From assembly GCA_037976565.1 (NCBI GenBank), contig CP137685.1:21285032-21349031 (forward strand): DNA of 64,000 nucleotides, read 5' to 3'. Below are positions 13,056 through 24,966 of the stretch, piece after piece. The stretch's first letter is position 1, and each line of letters opens with the position of its first letter. The position numbers and the translations under genes are program-made. The DNA comes from Mesocentrotus franciscanus. Its lineage: Eukaryota > Echinodermata > Echinoidea > Camarodonta > Strongylocentrotidae. The notes under the pieces were generated by a model that was not told where the DNA came from, did no database searches, and was given only the letters and a program-made list of their open reading frames with translations.

Positions 13056-13117
13056 TCGTCAAGCTGGAGAATGTAAATGACGAAGGAGCCCAAGCTCACT
13101 GTAAATGACACAATCAC
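13056..13117 (-). CDS. KCNMA1: BK channel exon 2a (S1 helix)
   Basis: A 62-nt exon with acceptor TTATTACAG|GTG and strong donor GA|GTAAGT. Joined to exon 1 it continues ...GKCL|VIVSFTVSLGSFVIYILQLD, the first helix S1 of the Slo voltage sensor (consensus GR-L-VVLVF-LSI-SL-IYF-D). The end phase is 2. It lies 23.7 kb downstream of exon 1 and 2.4 kb downstream of the homologous exon 2b. No exon carrying the S2/S3 signature (for example a KLWF motif) was recognised between here and the left edge, so the rest of the gene is presumably outside the window. Confidence 0.8.
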
Positions 13118-14825
13118 CTGTAATAAGGTACGTCGATGATGATGGTGGAGTTGAGGAAAAAACGAGCGGGAAAAAAAATAGATGGAAATGAATGGCATTG
13201 CAATGATAATTGAAGTTAAAAAGAATGAATATCATGTAAAATGAGAATAACATTTGGCCCATTTTTAGTACCGTCCAACGGCTTGATTTTAGTTACATCA
13301 CAAAATTACAGGTTGCTCAACAACTGTACCAATCTTTTTGTCTATTTACAACGTAATATCATGATGTTGGTAAGATTGCAATGTTTGGGTTGTGCATGTA
13401 GTGTAAATGGGCCAATATCCCCAGAGTTTCAGACCTCGAAGCCACAAAGCTGAAGATATGAGTTCACAAAATGCAATATGATACCAAAATGGTAGTTTAG
13501 GTAGTGAACTGTGACAGCTGAATGTAAACTGATATGAATGAATTATGTTTACGTTACAAATTACTTTTAAATAAACATGTCGCATATGATGATTGCAAAA
13601 AGTGATGCATCATACACATACAATGTAATCCCTCCTTTAAACAACTGCATAATGTTTAATCCTTTTACAAATACATGTACATACAAAAGCTGAAGACAAA
13701 GTAATGAATACGTACATGTACACACTCATGTAATACATGCTTACTTGTATGTGGTTACAATACTTATTTCCATATTTGACATAATAATAATAATAATACA
13801 ACCAATTTGTCACCTCAAATGAATCTCGTAAATTTACAGTTTTCATACATACACTCCATATTTTCAAATACTTACACTTCACAATGTTCATTTAACATCA
13901 TGAACAACCATAGGAAGAAAAAAAGAAGAGATCTATACAATTTTGTTTTCATTGAAATTAGATCTACACATAGATTATAACACTCGTATAAGATCAATCT
14001 TTTCTCAAGATGGTTGCTAGAAAAGTGACGTATATTCTGATAAACTCTGAAAATTTTCTTAAACTCAATCAATGAACAAACTGTATTTGTACTGGTAAGA
14101 CTCCCTTATAATGCGATATAATGCGATATGTAAACACTGAAGTACCCAAATATGTAACTGTTAGGTTAATGTAAACAAAACCATGAACCCGAATACCTCT
14201 ACTCAATATAACGTAAGGATGAAACTCAAATGTTAACTTCCTCAACAAGATGTACATTAAAACCTCGCAAAAGAGGCAAATGTAAACATGAACAATGAAA
14301 GAATTGAACATTTGTTAACAAACCGTAAAGAGTATAAACACCATTATGAATAACGTTCATACATTCCCCAGAGTACTACGTGTAATGACCAGGAGAATAT
14401 ATGCAGTAAATAAATGAAGTGAAACAATTATCTGAAATCCTCAGAATATACATGGTGAAAAAATGAATAAAGGTGAATTGAACCCTCTGAAAATGAAGAT
14501 AATAATGGTTATGAAGGTGACCTCCTGAATAAGAACCTGTGCATTATATATACAATGAACATATTGCTGGTGAAAATATACCCGGTACTGAAGCTTGGTG
14601 TTGGCAGAGCAAGAGCTCAAGCAGAAGTGTAAAAAAAAATACATTCTTATTGAACAATGCAAAGCATCATGCATTTTAAAGTGCTTCCAGCTATCTAATC
14701 TATGCATAAATGTAGCAAGAGTCTTGCAAGACAATGTAAAATTCATCCTCGTACAGTACATAAAGCATGCTCGTCGCTACTTTTGTTCTAGCCTGCTTCA
14801 AGGCTGCTTGGTACTTATATATCAT

Positions 14826-14899
14826 CTGCTGAGGGCAAGAAGGGCATTAACTTTGTAAAATAATATTTCAGTTAGTGCCCTTCTGGATCTTGGCAGAGG
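14826..14899. repeat. Short hairpin element between the two S1 exons
   Basis: CTGCTGAGGGCAAGAAGGGC and GCCCTTCTGGATCTTGGCAG pair with AACTTTG/CAGTTAG extensions. It lies between BK exons 2a and 2b. Confidence 0.6.
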
Positions 14900-15544
14900 A
14901 CACATAGTTTTTAGGTGGGTTTTTTTTTTTTTTTTTTGCCAATACAATGGTTTTTTCTACGTTTAACCCATTGGAAAGTTTTTAATGCATTTAAAATGGG
15001 TTTCATAAAAGAATATTAACTCAATGTCTTGAAGCAGACTAAGCATGCAAATGCAGTCCTTACTATACTAACCAAGCAACATTATCGAGCTCACATGTAT
15101 CATTGGTTTGCCTTGCATCATCATCATCATCGCTGTTCACACTCTACATGTCTTTGAAAATAAATAGAGCTATTCACATTCTTTAAACTTTGTACATTAG
15201 AACCGTTCACATTTTTCAATTGTGAGCTCAGTGCAGTTCTAATCAGAGCTTTTTCAACATTTTGCTGTTGCATACATCTCAACTTCTCAAGTTCCCTGGC
15301 CTCCAATACTGTTCATGAAAAACACCTAGAACTTCAAGAAAATTGCATGCACACAATCTAGTTCCTAAAAATGATGACCAATGTAAACAGGACTATTTGT
15401 GTAAGTGTGAACAAGCCAGGGAGCGCAAACCAATGCACATGAAAGCTGTAGCTCGCTTGTCTGGCTACATGTACAATGTACATGTACATGTATGCAAGGG
15501 TGAAAATAATGCAACGGTGTGAAAGCAACGGTCTTGGTACTTAC

Positions 15545-15606
15545 TTGGTGGTGTCAAGTATATAGCAGATAAGGGAACCCATACTAAGGGTAAAATGAAC
15601 GACCAG
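15545..15606 (-). CDS. KCNMA1: BK channel alternative exon 2b (S1 helix)
   Basis: A 62-nt exon lying between a pyrimidine-rich acceptor (...TTAATTACGTCAG|CTG) and a consensus donor (AA|GTAAGT). Read in the phase left by exon 1 it gives LVVHFTLSMGSLICYILDTT plus two bases. This aligns without gaps to exon 2a at 13056-13117 (9 of 20 residues identical: V,F,T,S,G,S,Y,I,L) and to the S1 helix of Slo1. Length and phase equal those of exon 2a. Using both exons would add 124 nt and shift the frame, so they should be mutually exclusive. It is the upstream member of the pair. The alternative is a decayed duplicate, but the open frame and intact splice sites argue against this. Confidence 0.72.
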
Positions 15607-16659
15607 CTGACGTAATTAAGGGGGAAGAAGGGGATAAAAATAAATCAGGTTTAGCAACATTGAAATCATAATTGATGTAAATATATACGGTATGTTGGTT
15701 GAATAAGCATGCAATACATGTATATATAAAAAACATTATTAGATTCGTCAACTCAAATTCAAATGGGCTACAATCTTAATACACTGATAAACAGCACACA
15801 AGGATATCAAGCTGTCAAATGAAGAATCATATACATGTATGCAACTTGAGTACAACTCTACTATCTAGTAAGATGTTAAAATTGGAATACCCAAAGGACA
15901 AAATACAATGTATTTCTGCATACCAAATCAGTATGTAAATTAATGAACAATACACAAGTAATTAAAACATACTGTAATAATGTACATGTACAGTGTAGAT
16001 GACAATTACATGAACACAGTATTGCAATATAACTCATACATGTACTGTACATACTGTCATAAAACTAGAAACCTTTGTGGCATAAAACTTCCATGATTTG
16101 TTTACAAGAGCAATTTATCCAAAACTACTTTGATGAATTGGAATCACTCTGGTTTCCGGTTTTACAGTTAAACAAGTTTTAGACCTGTATTTGAACACAT
16201 ATTTATAATAGAATAATATGTTTGTCTCAAATACACTTGAAAAAAGTTGGTCATCTCACCATCACAATATTCTTTACAATTCTATTCCAATCTTTTAAAT
16301 TTGTTTCTCCCTTTACAGGAATTCCATAACGAAAATATCTGCATGTTTGGTTACAGGCAGTTTTTATTTTGTAACAATTATTATCAACAATCACAATTTC
16401 TACACACTCTTTCATTACTTATACACAAAATGCCTTTTCAAAAAAAGAATTGTAAAATTATTGTGTTTACAAACAATAAAAATTATAACTTTGGGGGTGA
16501 TATATTGGTCCCCTACTATGCAGTCTAAAGGCATGTTCAGACATGTCGCAGCAAACCATTTTTTGCTTCCTTTTCTTCTTTTAGCTGGATATAACAAGAG
16601 GTACATGCTAAACCATGCAACAGCTGAAAACCAGACTTCATATGAAGTATACTGTTTAA

Positions 16660-17378
16660 AGGTATTACAAAGTTTTGGTATGGGGTCATAAATTTTGTTC
16701 AAATGAACATATTGGAAGCATATGCGCTTTTACAATATTCAATGATCGTTGTTGCGGTTGAAATTGAGTCTAAAGTGATGAAATTGTAAATAATAAACTC
16801 TTTATGTTGTATAGCGCCCTCTCAATACTGATTTTCCTTTAGCTTTAAAACAATGTTTCTTGACTATAATTGACCGATTTGCTGTTCCCGTTTGGAAATT
16901 ATATATCAGAACTGCATATTCTGAGATTTTCATGGTCGCAGCTACCATGGAATGGCCTTAGGCGCTATTTGAAATATTTGAAATTTACCGGGAGCACCGG
17001 TAAATTTTGATTATTCAATTTGCTCGAAAGCAAAAGTGCTTTAGGGGCTAAATTTTTAGTGCTTATACACTGCAAAAACCATTATTTTTAACACCGGTCA
17101 GATTTAAGCATGCATTAATAATTACTGGATGTTAAGTAACATGGTGTTGTTTTATGCTTGGTGTTGAAAGTATCATCACGTGATTTCGTTTAAGGCGGTT
17201 GATTGGTCGAATAAGTAATATAGATACCAAGAAAGTGTTAAATTTAACACCCTTGGTGTTAAATTTAACACTCTGGTTTTTGCAGTGTAATACATCCACA
17301 GGGACATCCAAATATATCAAAAATTTAAAGAATTCCTATCCATCCAATTTCAAAACTTCCCAATACTTTGCATTACCT
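16660..17378. mobile_element. MITE with TTAA target duplication (family A, interrupted)
   Basis: Flanked by TTAA at 16656-16659 and 17379-17382. Ends AGGTATTACAAAGTTTTGG and CCAATACTTTGCATTACCT are inverted. Nearly identical along its length to 30859-31354 except for a 220-bp insertion at 17068. Without the insertion and its TA both copies are about 497 bp. Confidence 0.85.
17068..17287. mobile_element. 220-bp MITE inserted in the family A element
   Basis: Perfect terminal inverted repeats CACTGCAAAAACCA/TGGTTTTTGCAGTG, flanked by TA at 17066-17067 and 17288-17289. The sister copy at 31264-31265 has a single TA at the same place, an empty site. TA duplication points to the Tc1/mariner superfamily. 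The interior repeats GTGTTAAATTTAACAC-like palindromes. Confidence 0.9.
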
Positions 17379-18559
17379 TTAAGCAACAACAGCTGGGGTT
17401 TTAAAACAGAACACCTCGAAATCAATGCCTGTATCATAGAACTAAAACTCTTAATGCTTGACTCATCCTGATAATATTGCCACATTTATCAACAACTGTT
17501 ACAGAATTTTCAGAAGAGAAAATGAATGCACACTCAAATTATTTATTGTAAATAAATGGCATCGGTTGAAAATACTACCTTTGATACATTCTAATTTTAT
17601 CAAAAAGCGCATGAGAATTGTTGGAAACATTCATGTAATCAAATCAATACTAGTAACTTTCTACACAATGGTAAATAAAATCCTTTTTTTCAGAAACAAA
17701 TGTACAACAGTGCCATTAAAATATATTCAGCATGAATGCAGCAAATTACATTTAACAATTCTATTTATGTAAAACAAATGATTAAATTTATTTATTTGTA
17801 TATCTACATAATGCACATCTATCTTCATAACTATGAGACTTTCAAGTTTCAATGTATAATACACGTAGATACATGTACATCATCATAAATATGTGCAATA
17901 AAATACAGCTAAATTTACTACATTTATCTTTTTTCATTTACACATTTACATGTCATCAACTTAATCAAGATATACAAAACAATAATACAATTAAAATCTC
18001 TATTAAATGCATTTTACACAGCTGACCATCAGTTTCAACACATTGTATATTTAATATTGATTTTAGATGTATATAATTATTAATTACATTGTTATTTTTT
18101 AGTCCCTTCAGAGGCTACGCTGTCTGATAATGAACAAAGCATTATCATACATCTATTTAAAAAAAAAAACAGCAAACAGTCTCACAATGTCAATATTTAT
18201 CTTATGCATGAACAAGTTGTTCCATATTGCATGTTTATTTAAAATTCTATTTGTGTCCACAATGAATTTCAAAGAGTACAGTTAGTGCGTGAGTAGTTTG
18301 ACTGACATGTGTACCAGTATCTTATTTTTTTGTCCATGTTTACAGAATATTAAAATAACATTAAGGTATATATTGCGTATATTCATTTGTGTATGTACCT
18401 AACACTCGAGAGTAAGAGGAGAGAAGCGAATGACATGTTATATGATTGAAATAGCCTGAATACAAATATTATGTTTTTTATTCTTCTGCCGGTTCATACT
18501 TTTTAATTTTGTATATACTTTTGTTTTTCTACGTTATAGAAATTTAACATATTCATCAT

Positions 18560-18864
18560 TATTTCCTCTCCTTCCTCCTCCTCCTCCTCCTCCTCTTTTT
18601 CTTCTTCTCCTTCTTTTTCTTCTTATACTTATTATCATTTCTATCATCAGTTTAAAATTGTTATTATCATCATTATTATATTTAATAATTTTTTCTTTTC
18701 TTTCTTATTTGTCTGTAAATATTACTATTTTAACTTATTAATTTTGTACATGTATGTCGGGGACCCCACTGGAAATAAGCTCTCGAGCTTTCGTGGGTTA
18801 TCCTGTTCAAGCTGACTTAATTTTAATCTGTTCATTGTTGTATGTTGGAAGCTTGTCGAATAAA

Positions 18865-18912
<48 letters not shown>
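18560..18912 (+). repeat. Retroposon 3' end with (CAAT)n tail
   Basis: A pyrimidine-rich tract leads to CGGGGACCCCACTGG..., then GCTTGTCGAATAAAAAT and a run of about eleven CAAT units. A 3' end with a polyadenylation-like AATAAA and a short tandem tail is typical of CR1/L2-type LINEs or SINEs. No coding sequence remains. Confidence 0.5.
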
Positions 18913-19128
18913 TATGTCTCATTCAAAATGATAGAATGCATGGCGATTGTGATTTGTGAACTAGTGCATGCATGCATTCATGTGTAAATAGGACAGTGTG
19001 GACACTCAAATTGCCACTTTGAAAGTTACATTACAGAAGTAGAATTATCAATCATTTACAATGATGATCAATTCACTAAAACAAAATAACAAATGTGCAA
19101 TAAGTGTGTTTTATGTTCAGTATATCAT

Positions 19129-19198
19129 CTGTTTGGAGCCAGAAGGGCATTTACTCATATACTTCACACCAGAGTTAACACCCTTCTGGCTCCAAACA
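19129..19198. repeat. Short hairpin element (best preserved)
   Basis: CTGTTTGGAGCCAGAAGGGC pairs with CCCTTCTGGCTCCAAACA, extended by CATTTACTC and GAGTTAACA; the loop is about 15 nt. A second diverged copy follows at once (19249-19313). Confidence 0.8.
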
Positions 19199-19248
19199 AA
19201 CAACATATTTCATGTGAGTGCACGAGTGTTATAGATTTCGTATATCAT

Positions 19249-19313
19249 CTGTTTGCAGTAGGAAGGGCGTTATTATACTTTAACAAAGAGTTAACGACCT
19301 TCTGGCTCTGATT
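19249..19313. repeat. Short hairpin element
   Basis: CTGTTTGCAGTAGGAAGGGC with GACCTTCTGGCTCTGATTAA. It is preceded by the same TATATCATCTG leader as the copy at 19129, so the pair may be a local duplication. Confidence 0.6.
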
Positions 19314-20880
19314 AACAGACAGTATGTTCTATATTTCATATATGAGTTATAAAAGTTATATTGAATGGGTATTGGTAGTAAATCCATGGTTTAAATGTAA
19401 TAATGCTTGGTTTAATATCTCCAGGTTAGCAAGGTCATGTCCTCATTGTTGTAAAGTACATGTACATCACTTTTTTTTTTCTTTCTTCATTTGAATTCAT
19501 GAGTTCTACTCCTATCCATTCCTCTCATGTCCTTGTGATGTGTAATGAGTTAAATCATCAAATTGAATTTCAATTTAGCATGATTGGCCTCCAACCCATT
19601 CTAAATCAGATAACGCAAGGCCACTCGGGATAACCAGGGAGATGGGAGGGATAACATTGCATTAATGCTGTACTGTGCGCACTCTAGGTATCAACTTTGG
19701 AAGCGGCCATTGTGATAAAAGAGACAGAGGTGCGTGGACGGGGAGAGATGGAGATTGGAGGGAGTGAGAGAAAAGAGGAGAGCAGGATATACTCTTAGGA
19801 GGAAAGGAGGAAAGAGGGAAGAGAGAAAGAGTAAGAAAAAGGGAGAGAAAGACAGACAGACAGAGACTGAGAGGTAGAAGAAAGTTACACAATACAGGTG
19901 CCCTTTCATGTTTCATCCTTTTCTAATTTCTTAAAATATAAATTAACCAAATTTATATAGATTATGACAAACCATTAGATATACAATTCATGTCAATTAT
20001 CTAGCTACCATACTCATGACAGTGTTTTATATCCATTCAATACACAGAGTAGTAATTAAATAAGATAACCCTTACTATTTTCAGATTTAGTAATAGGGGA
20101 GGAAAATTTTTGACTATCAAGTCTTTTACCAAAGGAAATACATTTTATTGAGTGTTTTTGTTTTAATCAATTTAATATTCAGATCTTTGGGATATACATA
20201 CATTTTGTCCACACATGACTTTTCTTCATTTCTGCAATTGCAAAAGCCGGCTATGGGTGTGTAGAAAAGGAAACACAATCTTAAATCTGCTACAAAACTT
20301 GCTTTATCAATCTTTGCTCCCAACTCCAAAAGGAATGCACAACATAATACCTTTCCTTTCAGCATCAAATGCCAATAAAAAGAAAGCAGTTTCTTGCTCA
20401 TACTTGGGGATGTATTGTATACCCACAATGTTTTTGATCATTGTAGAGAGATAGAGCGCATCAGCAGCAATGCTTTCTGCGTAATTATGCCCCTTCTCCG
20501 ATTACGTCTTGCTTGTATCATCAACTCCCTGTCTCTCCATCCTTTTACCACATTAGATTGTATGTACTCTCTGCGGCTTTTTATTGATCTACTTCCAGTC
20601 TTACTGCGAGCCGTGCCGTTCGCTCGCCCCAAAATGAATTCAATAAGGTCAGATCTGACATTGCAGCCCAAATTGTACTTTCAACAATCTTTCCCACAGA
20701 GAGATTACACGCATACATGTACACATCATGATTTCTTTTTGTCAGGAGAGGGAGGCAAGGGGGATGTTCTTGAAGTATCAATTCTTATAGAAATTAGAGC
20801 AGGCTTGTAATTACTTTAAAAACTGCTGCATTGATTTTAATAGTGATAATCTTATAATTATCTTCATTGTTATTACTACT

Positions 20881-21044
20881 AAGTCTACCTACTACCTACT
20901 ACCTACTACCTTCTACCTACTACCACCTACTACCTACCACCTACCACCTACCACCTACTACCTACAACCTACTACCTACTACTACTACCTACTACTACCA
21001 CTACCACTACCACTACCACTACCACTACCACTACCACTACTAAA
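20881..21044 (+). repeat. (CTACTAC)/(CTACCA) compound microsatellite
   Basis: About 160 bp of CTACCTA and CTACCA units. It truncates the left end of the family C element that follows. Confidence 0.95.
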
Positions 21045-21049
21045 AAATG

Positions 21050-21311
21050 TTCCCTGAAAAGCATGGCTCTTCAAATGCTTTCATATTCTAAATATGGCAT
21101 TTAACAACATTTTTTACGCCACATGTTCGTGTAGCCCCATATACATCTTTCTGTGTACAGTGCATGTAACTTTACCAAGACTGGGCCAAATTTCTCATAA
21201 TTTTGATGATTCCAGAACCTTGCAGTACATGCTAGATGATCAACCTTTTCTGATCGATTCCACAACGTTTCTTTCACAATGCAATTGCATGACCAGAACT
21301 CAACTTTATCT
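21050..21311. mobile_element. Family C TTAA MITE, inverted and left-truncated
   Basis: Reverse orientation of 47231-47588 (AAGCATGGCTCTTCAAATGC; GATGATTCCAGAACCTTG; ATCGATTCCACAACGTTTC). The right end CCAGAACTCAACTTTATCT meets TTAA at 21312-21315. Confidence 0.75.
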
Positions 21312-21692
21312 TTAAGACCCTTCTCATTCTTAACCGACAAATTTTACACACCAATTTTACGCACACTTTTAAAGAAGTATTAAGTACATGTACATGTATC
21401 ATCCCCTCTTTCAATTTTCAAGTTCAATTTTCAAATCTTATTGCGCATAATAAAGAAAATGGAAAACTTTTAAGTTATATATATATATATAACCAGGTGT
21501 TTTTTTTTCAGTGTATAAATTAAAGTTCACCTATACTTTTAAAGTACATTGTAAAATGGATTTTCATGCACTAGCTGTCAATACGTGAGAAATGAACTAT
21601 GTTAGGTTCAATTTTGAGAATTATTGCTCTTACCGGTACTATTAAAGTATTTTCTTTTAATGGTAAAAGTCAAGACTCCAGACATATTAAAT

Positions 21693-21764
21693 CACCTGTT
21701 TAGGGCTAGAAAGGCGGTATCCCTTATACATGTTGTAAATTGGCGCCCTTCTGGCTCCAAACAG
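21693..21764. repeat. Short hairpin element, right arm duplicated in tandem
   Basis: CTGTTTAGGGCTAGAAAGGC pairs with GCGCCCTTCTGGCTCCAAAC. The right arm is included in the 117-bp direct repeat at 21725-21955. Confidence 0.6.
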
Positions 21765-21955
21765 ACGAAATACTTTATATCTATCAACTTTGTATTTTTA
21801 TATATTTTGTGGTATTGGGAGGGAGAGAGGGGTGTATCTCTTATACATGTTGTAAATTGGCGCCCTTCTGGCTCCAAACAGACGAAATACTTTATATCTA
21901 TCAACTTTGTATTTTTATATATTTTGTGGTATTGGGAGGGAGAGAGGGGGTTTTA
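21725..21955. repeat. Two tandem copies of a 117-bp unit
   Basis: The unit from TATACATGTTGTAAATTGGC to GGGAGGGAGAGAGGGG occurs at 21725 and 21842 almost without change, so the duplication is recent. Confidence 0.9.
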
Positions 21956-22439
21956 ATGGTTCTTCCTTTTAATAACGGCATCAGCCGATTTAATTTTCTT
22001 TCATTACCCATAAAACATGAGAATGCTTCAAGATGTTTCTATACTAAGAGGACTTTGATCAATTAAAACTGTTAGAGGGAGGTACAGTTACTCTTTATGA
22101 CACAGTTGAGTTGAGTGCTAGTTAATACTAAATGTCATTAACTCTGGTTATCTGACATGATTCTATTCTGAAAGAGATAATATAAAGACAATGAGTATAT
22201 GCAGAAGCTTCAGTGTAGTCATACATGTACATGTATGTGTAAACTGTAAATGTATTAAATATTGATAGTTATTATTTTCCAACTGATACATTATGTACAC
22301 GTATATTCTTATCTTTTCTTACATGACATAAAGTAAATGTTCTTTCTTTATGTGTTTCTACTGTCTTTCTCTGTAGATACATGTTCATGTACAATCTATG
22401 TTTACATAAATTAGTATTTATGAGCTCTTCACTTTTCTT

Positions 22440-22470
22440 TGTTTCAGCTTCTTCAATTCAATGTCCCGTT

Positions 22471-22505
<35 letters not shown>

Positions 22506-22830
22506 TTTGCCTCTCCCCCGCCCCTAGTCCAGCCTCTGTACGGTTTCTGTGTCGCGCACCCAATCAGCTGATAAAATAACACACCCTCAACGTTGACCTT
22601 GCCATTCCACTCATTATGTTCTTTTCGACAGTACTTTGGGGGATCGCGCGATGAGAGCAGACACCGCGATTTGTGATAGAAGAATAAAAATTAAAAACGG
22701 ACAGAAGCTGGACTACCCCCCTTCTCTCTATCTCTATCTTCGTTTCTCCATGCATTTGTGACCCAGTATAAAGAAGCCTGAGCATGTGTACACATAAAAT
22801 TAAGATGTACCGGTACATGTAAGAAGCATT
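22440..22830. other. GC-richer island inside BK intron 1
   Basis: A (CT)n run (22481-22504) leads into about 200 bp of unusually GC- and CpG-rich sequence (TGTGTCGCGCACCC, GGGGGATCGCGCGATG). No splice-bounded open frame was recognised. It could be an alternative promoter, a regulatory element or a diverged repeat. Confidence 0.3.
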
Positions 22831-23762
22831 TTTAATTTGATTACCAGTAAGTTTATATTTTCAAAGAAAATCCCTGCAATTATGCTATTTTTAGTCATTG
22901 GCAAATTGACACACAGGTGTAGCTTCAAAATAACAAAGTCAAAAGACAAATTATCACTTTGATGTCATGAGTATTCGTGTATTGGAACATTTGTGTGTTT
23001 AGTTACTTTTACAACAGACACGACACTGTGTTTATTTTACATGGACACAGCAAATGTATTGCATAACTGAGTGCTATTTGTTTAGGACAAACACCATTTC
23101 TAGTTCACCGCTTCCCCAGACTTCCTATTGCTTTATACTACTTACTACATGTAGATGTACATGTTCTGAACATCGTATCGTTGGGCATTGTTTGATTCGA
23201 GCAACCCCTTAATCATCATCAAACAGAAGAATCCAAACCTTGCCTGGGAATCTTCATGCTACATTGTGTGATACAGCTTGGGATGTGTAATTGTGTGTAT
23301 CGTAGCATGACTATAGAATGTCGAAAGGATACGAATTTTGGTTGAAATGTAAATGTCATGAAGTGTAAATAAAGTTCACTAACCTTGTGTTTTTGTGTCA
23401 AATCATGCCAACCAATGTAAGCCACATTACACATAGGCCTATATTTAGGCAGTGTTAAAGTGTTAATGCACAATGCATGAAATGTACAATGTTTGTTTGT
23501 TTGTTTTATTATTCCTGCAAGTATCATTTTCCTTTATCAAAGAAAAACATGTACTCTTTTTAGTATTTTTTAAACTATAAATTAATAAGAGGAAGGCATG
23601 TATTGTGAAAAGGCAGATTTTAATGCAATTGTCATTTCATGTGTAATATATGAAGATGTATAACATTATCCATGCATTGTAGGGTGCAATGTACTTTTAC
23701 ATGTAATTGCAAGCAAAATACTGTAGGTAGGCCTGGCTACAATGGACAAGATAACACAATTA

Positions 23763-24213
23763 GACCCCGTTCTCACTCACTTTGAAAGTGGTCTTAGTTA
23801 GACCGCTCCAGAGGAACGGGTCTTGAGGAAAGGTTTGCGAGCGTTCACACTCCGAGCAGTTTTTTATGGCTCAAACCGCTCCACGAGTCAAAGTGGTCTT
23901 GTTGCTATGGCAGCTCAGGTCAGCGGGTCAATTTTTCGCTGAATACAAACCATATGTACCGTACTACTTGTTTCGCAGAACGTCACTAGCTCACTTCCGT
24001 TCAAAGTACGCTTCCATTCACATTACACGTTAGAGCGGTCCAAACCGCTCTTAATAAGACCCTTTCCTCAAGATCACCTCCCGAGATGGTCTTCTGGAGC
24101 GGTCCAGAATTCCACTTCCTGGACCACTTTGACCGTTCTCACTCACCTAAGAACCGCTCCTGAGGAACGGGTCTTAGTTAGACCGCTCCAACGAAGTGAA
24201 TGAGAACGGGGTC
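23763..24213. mobile_element. 451-bp MITE with TA target duplication
   Basis: Inverted ends GACCCCGTTCTCACTCAC and GTGAATGAGAACGGGGTC, flanked by TA on both sides. The interior has several GACCGCTCC/GGAGCGGT palindromic blocks and an uneven GC content. Probably non-autonomous Tc1/mariner-like. Confidence 0.8.
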
Positions 24214-24775
24214 TAATTCAAATAGGAACAAGATGATCTAGGCTGCACGATCAAATTCGCAACTGAATTACCATATGCAGGCTACGATGGTGGCCTGCAT
24301 ACATGTACATACATGTACATATACACACACTACTTCATTCTCCGGGCAGTGAGAAATTGATTATCTGTGATTTCATTTCAATGAAATGTTGTTGCAGGTG
24401 ACAAATTGGGTGAGCACTTTGACATCTGGAAGTGATCCCATGCAGCTTACAACAGATATTAACTCGTAAAAGCCTTTTCATACCGAGTTGATAATGAGCT
24501 TGGAGGTTGTGAATGGATTAACATTGTTGAGTAATTAATATCTCAAGGTAAAATTTCAAATCGACATCATTCAATTTTCAATGAATCGCCAAAATGGATA
24601 CCTGCAGAATTCAAAGGGGAACTATTTATATGAATAATAATGAATAAAAATAAAAACAAATACAACACATAATTATAATTAATTATATGTGCTATTAACA
24701 TTCAACATTATAATTCATTATTATTATTGCAGTTTTTATTGTTAATAATATCATTATCATTATTAGTATTAGTAG

Positions 24776-24786
24776 TATAGTAGTGA

Positions 24787-24827
<41 letters not shown>

Positions 24828-24861
24828 TCATTATCATTATCATTATTATTATTACCATTAC

Positions 24862-24927
<66 letters not shown>

Positions 24928-24966
24928 CATACTCTTCCTTATCATCATCATCATCTTTATCACTGT
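24776..24966. repeat. (AGT)n / (ATT)n compound microsatellite
   Basis: AGT units, then TATCAT, then about 24 ATT units, then ATC units. Poly-Val/Leu or poly-Ile open frames on both strands are artefacts of this. Confidence 0.95.

Noticed and set aside
13872..14072. Hydrophobic minus-strand open frame ending at a GTAAGT donor, considered as a further BK exon
   Set aside because: It does not align with any Slo segment and has no suitable acceptor at the needed phase.
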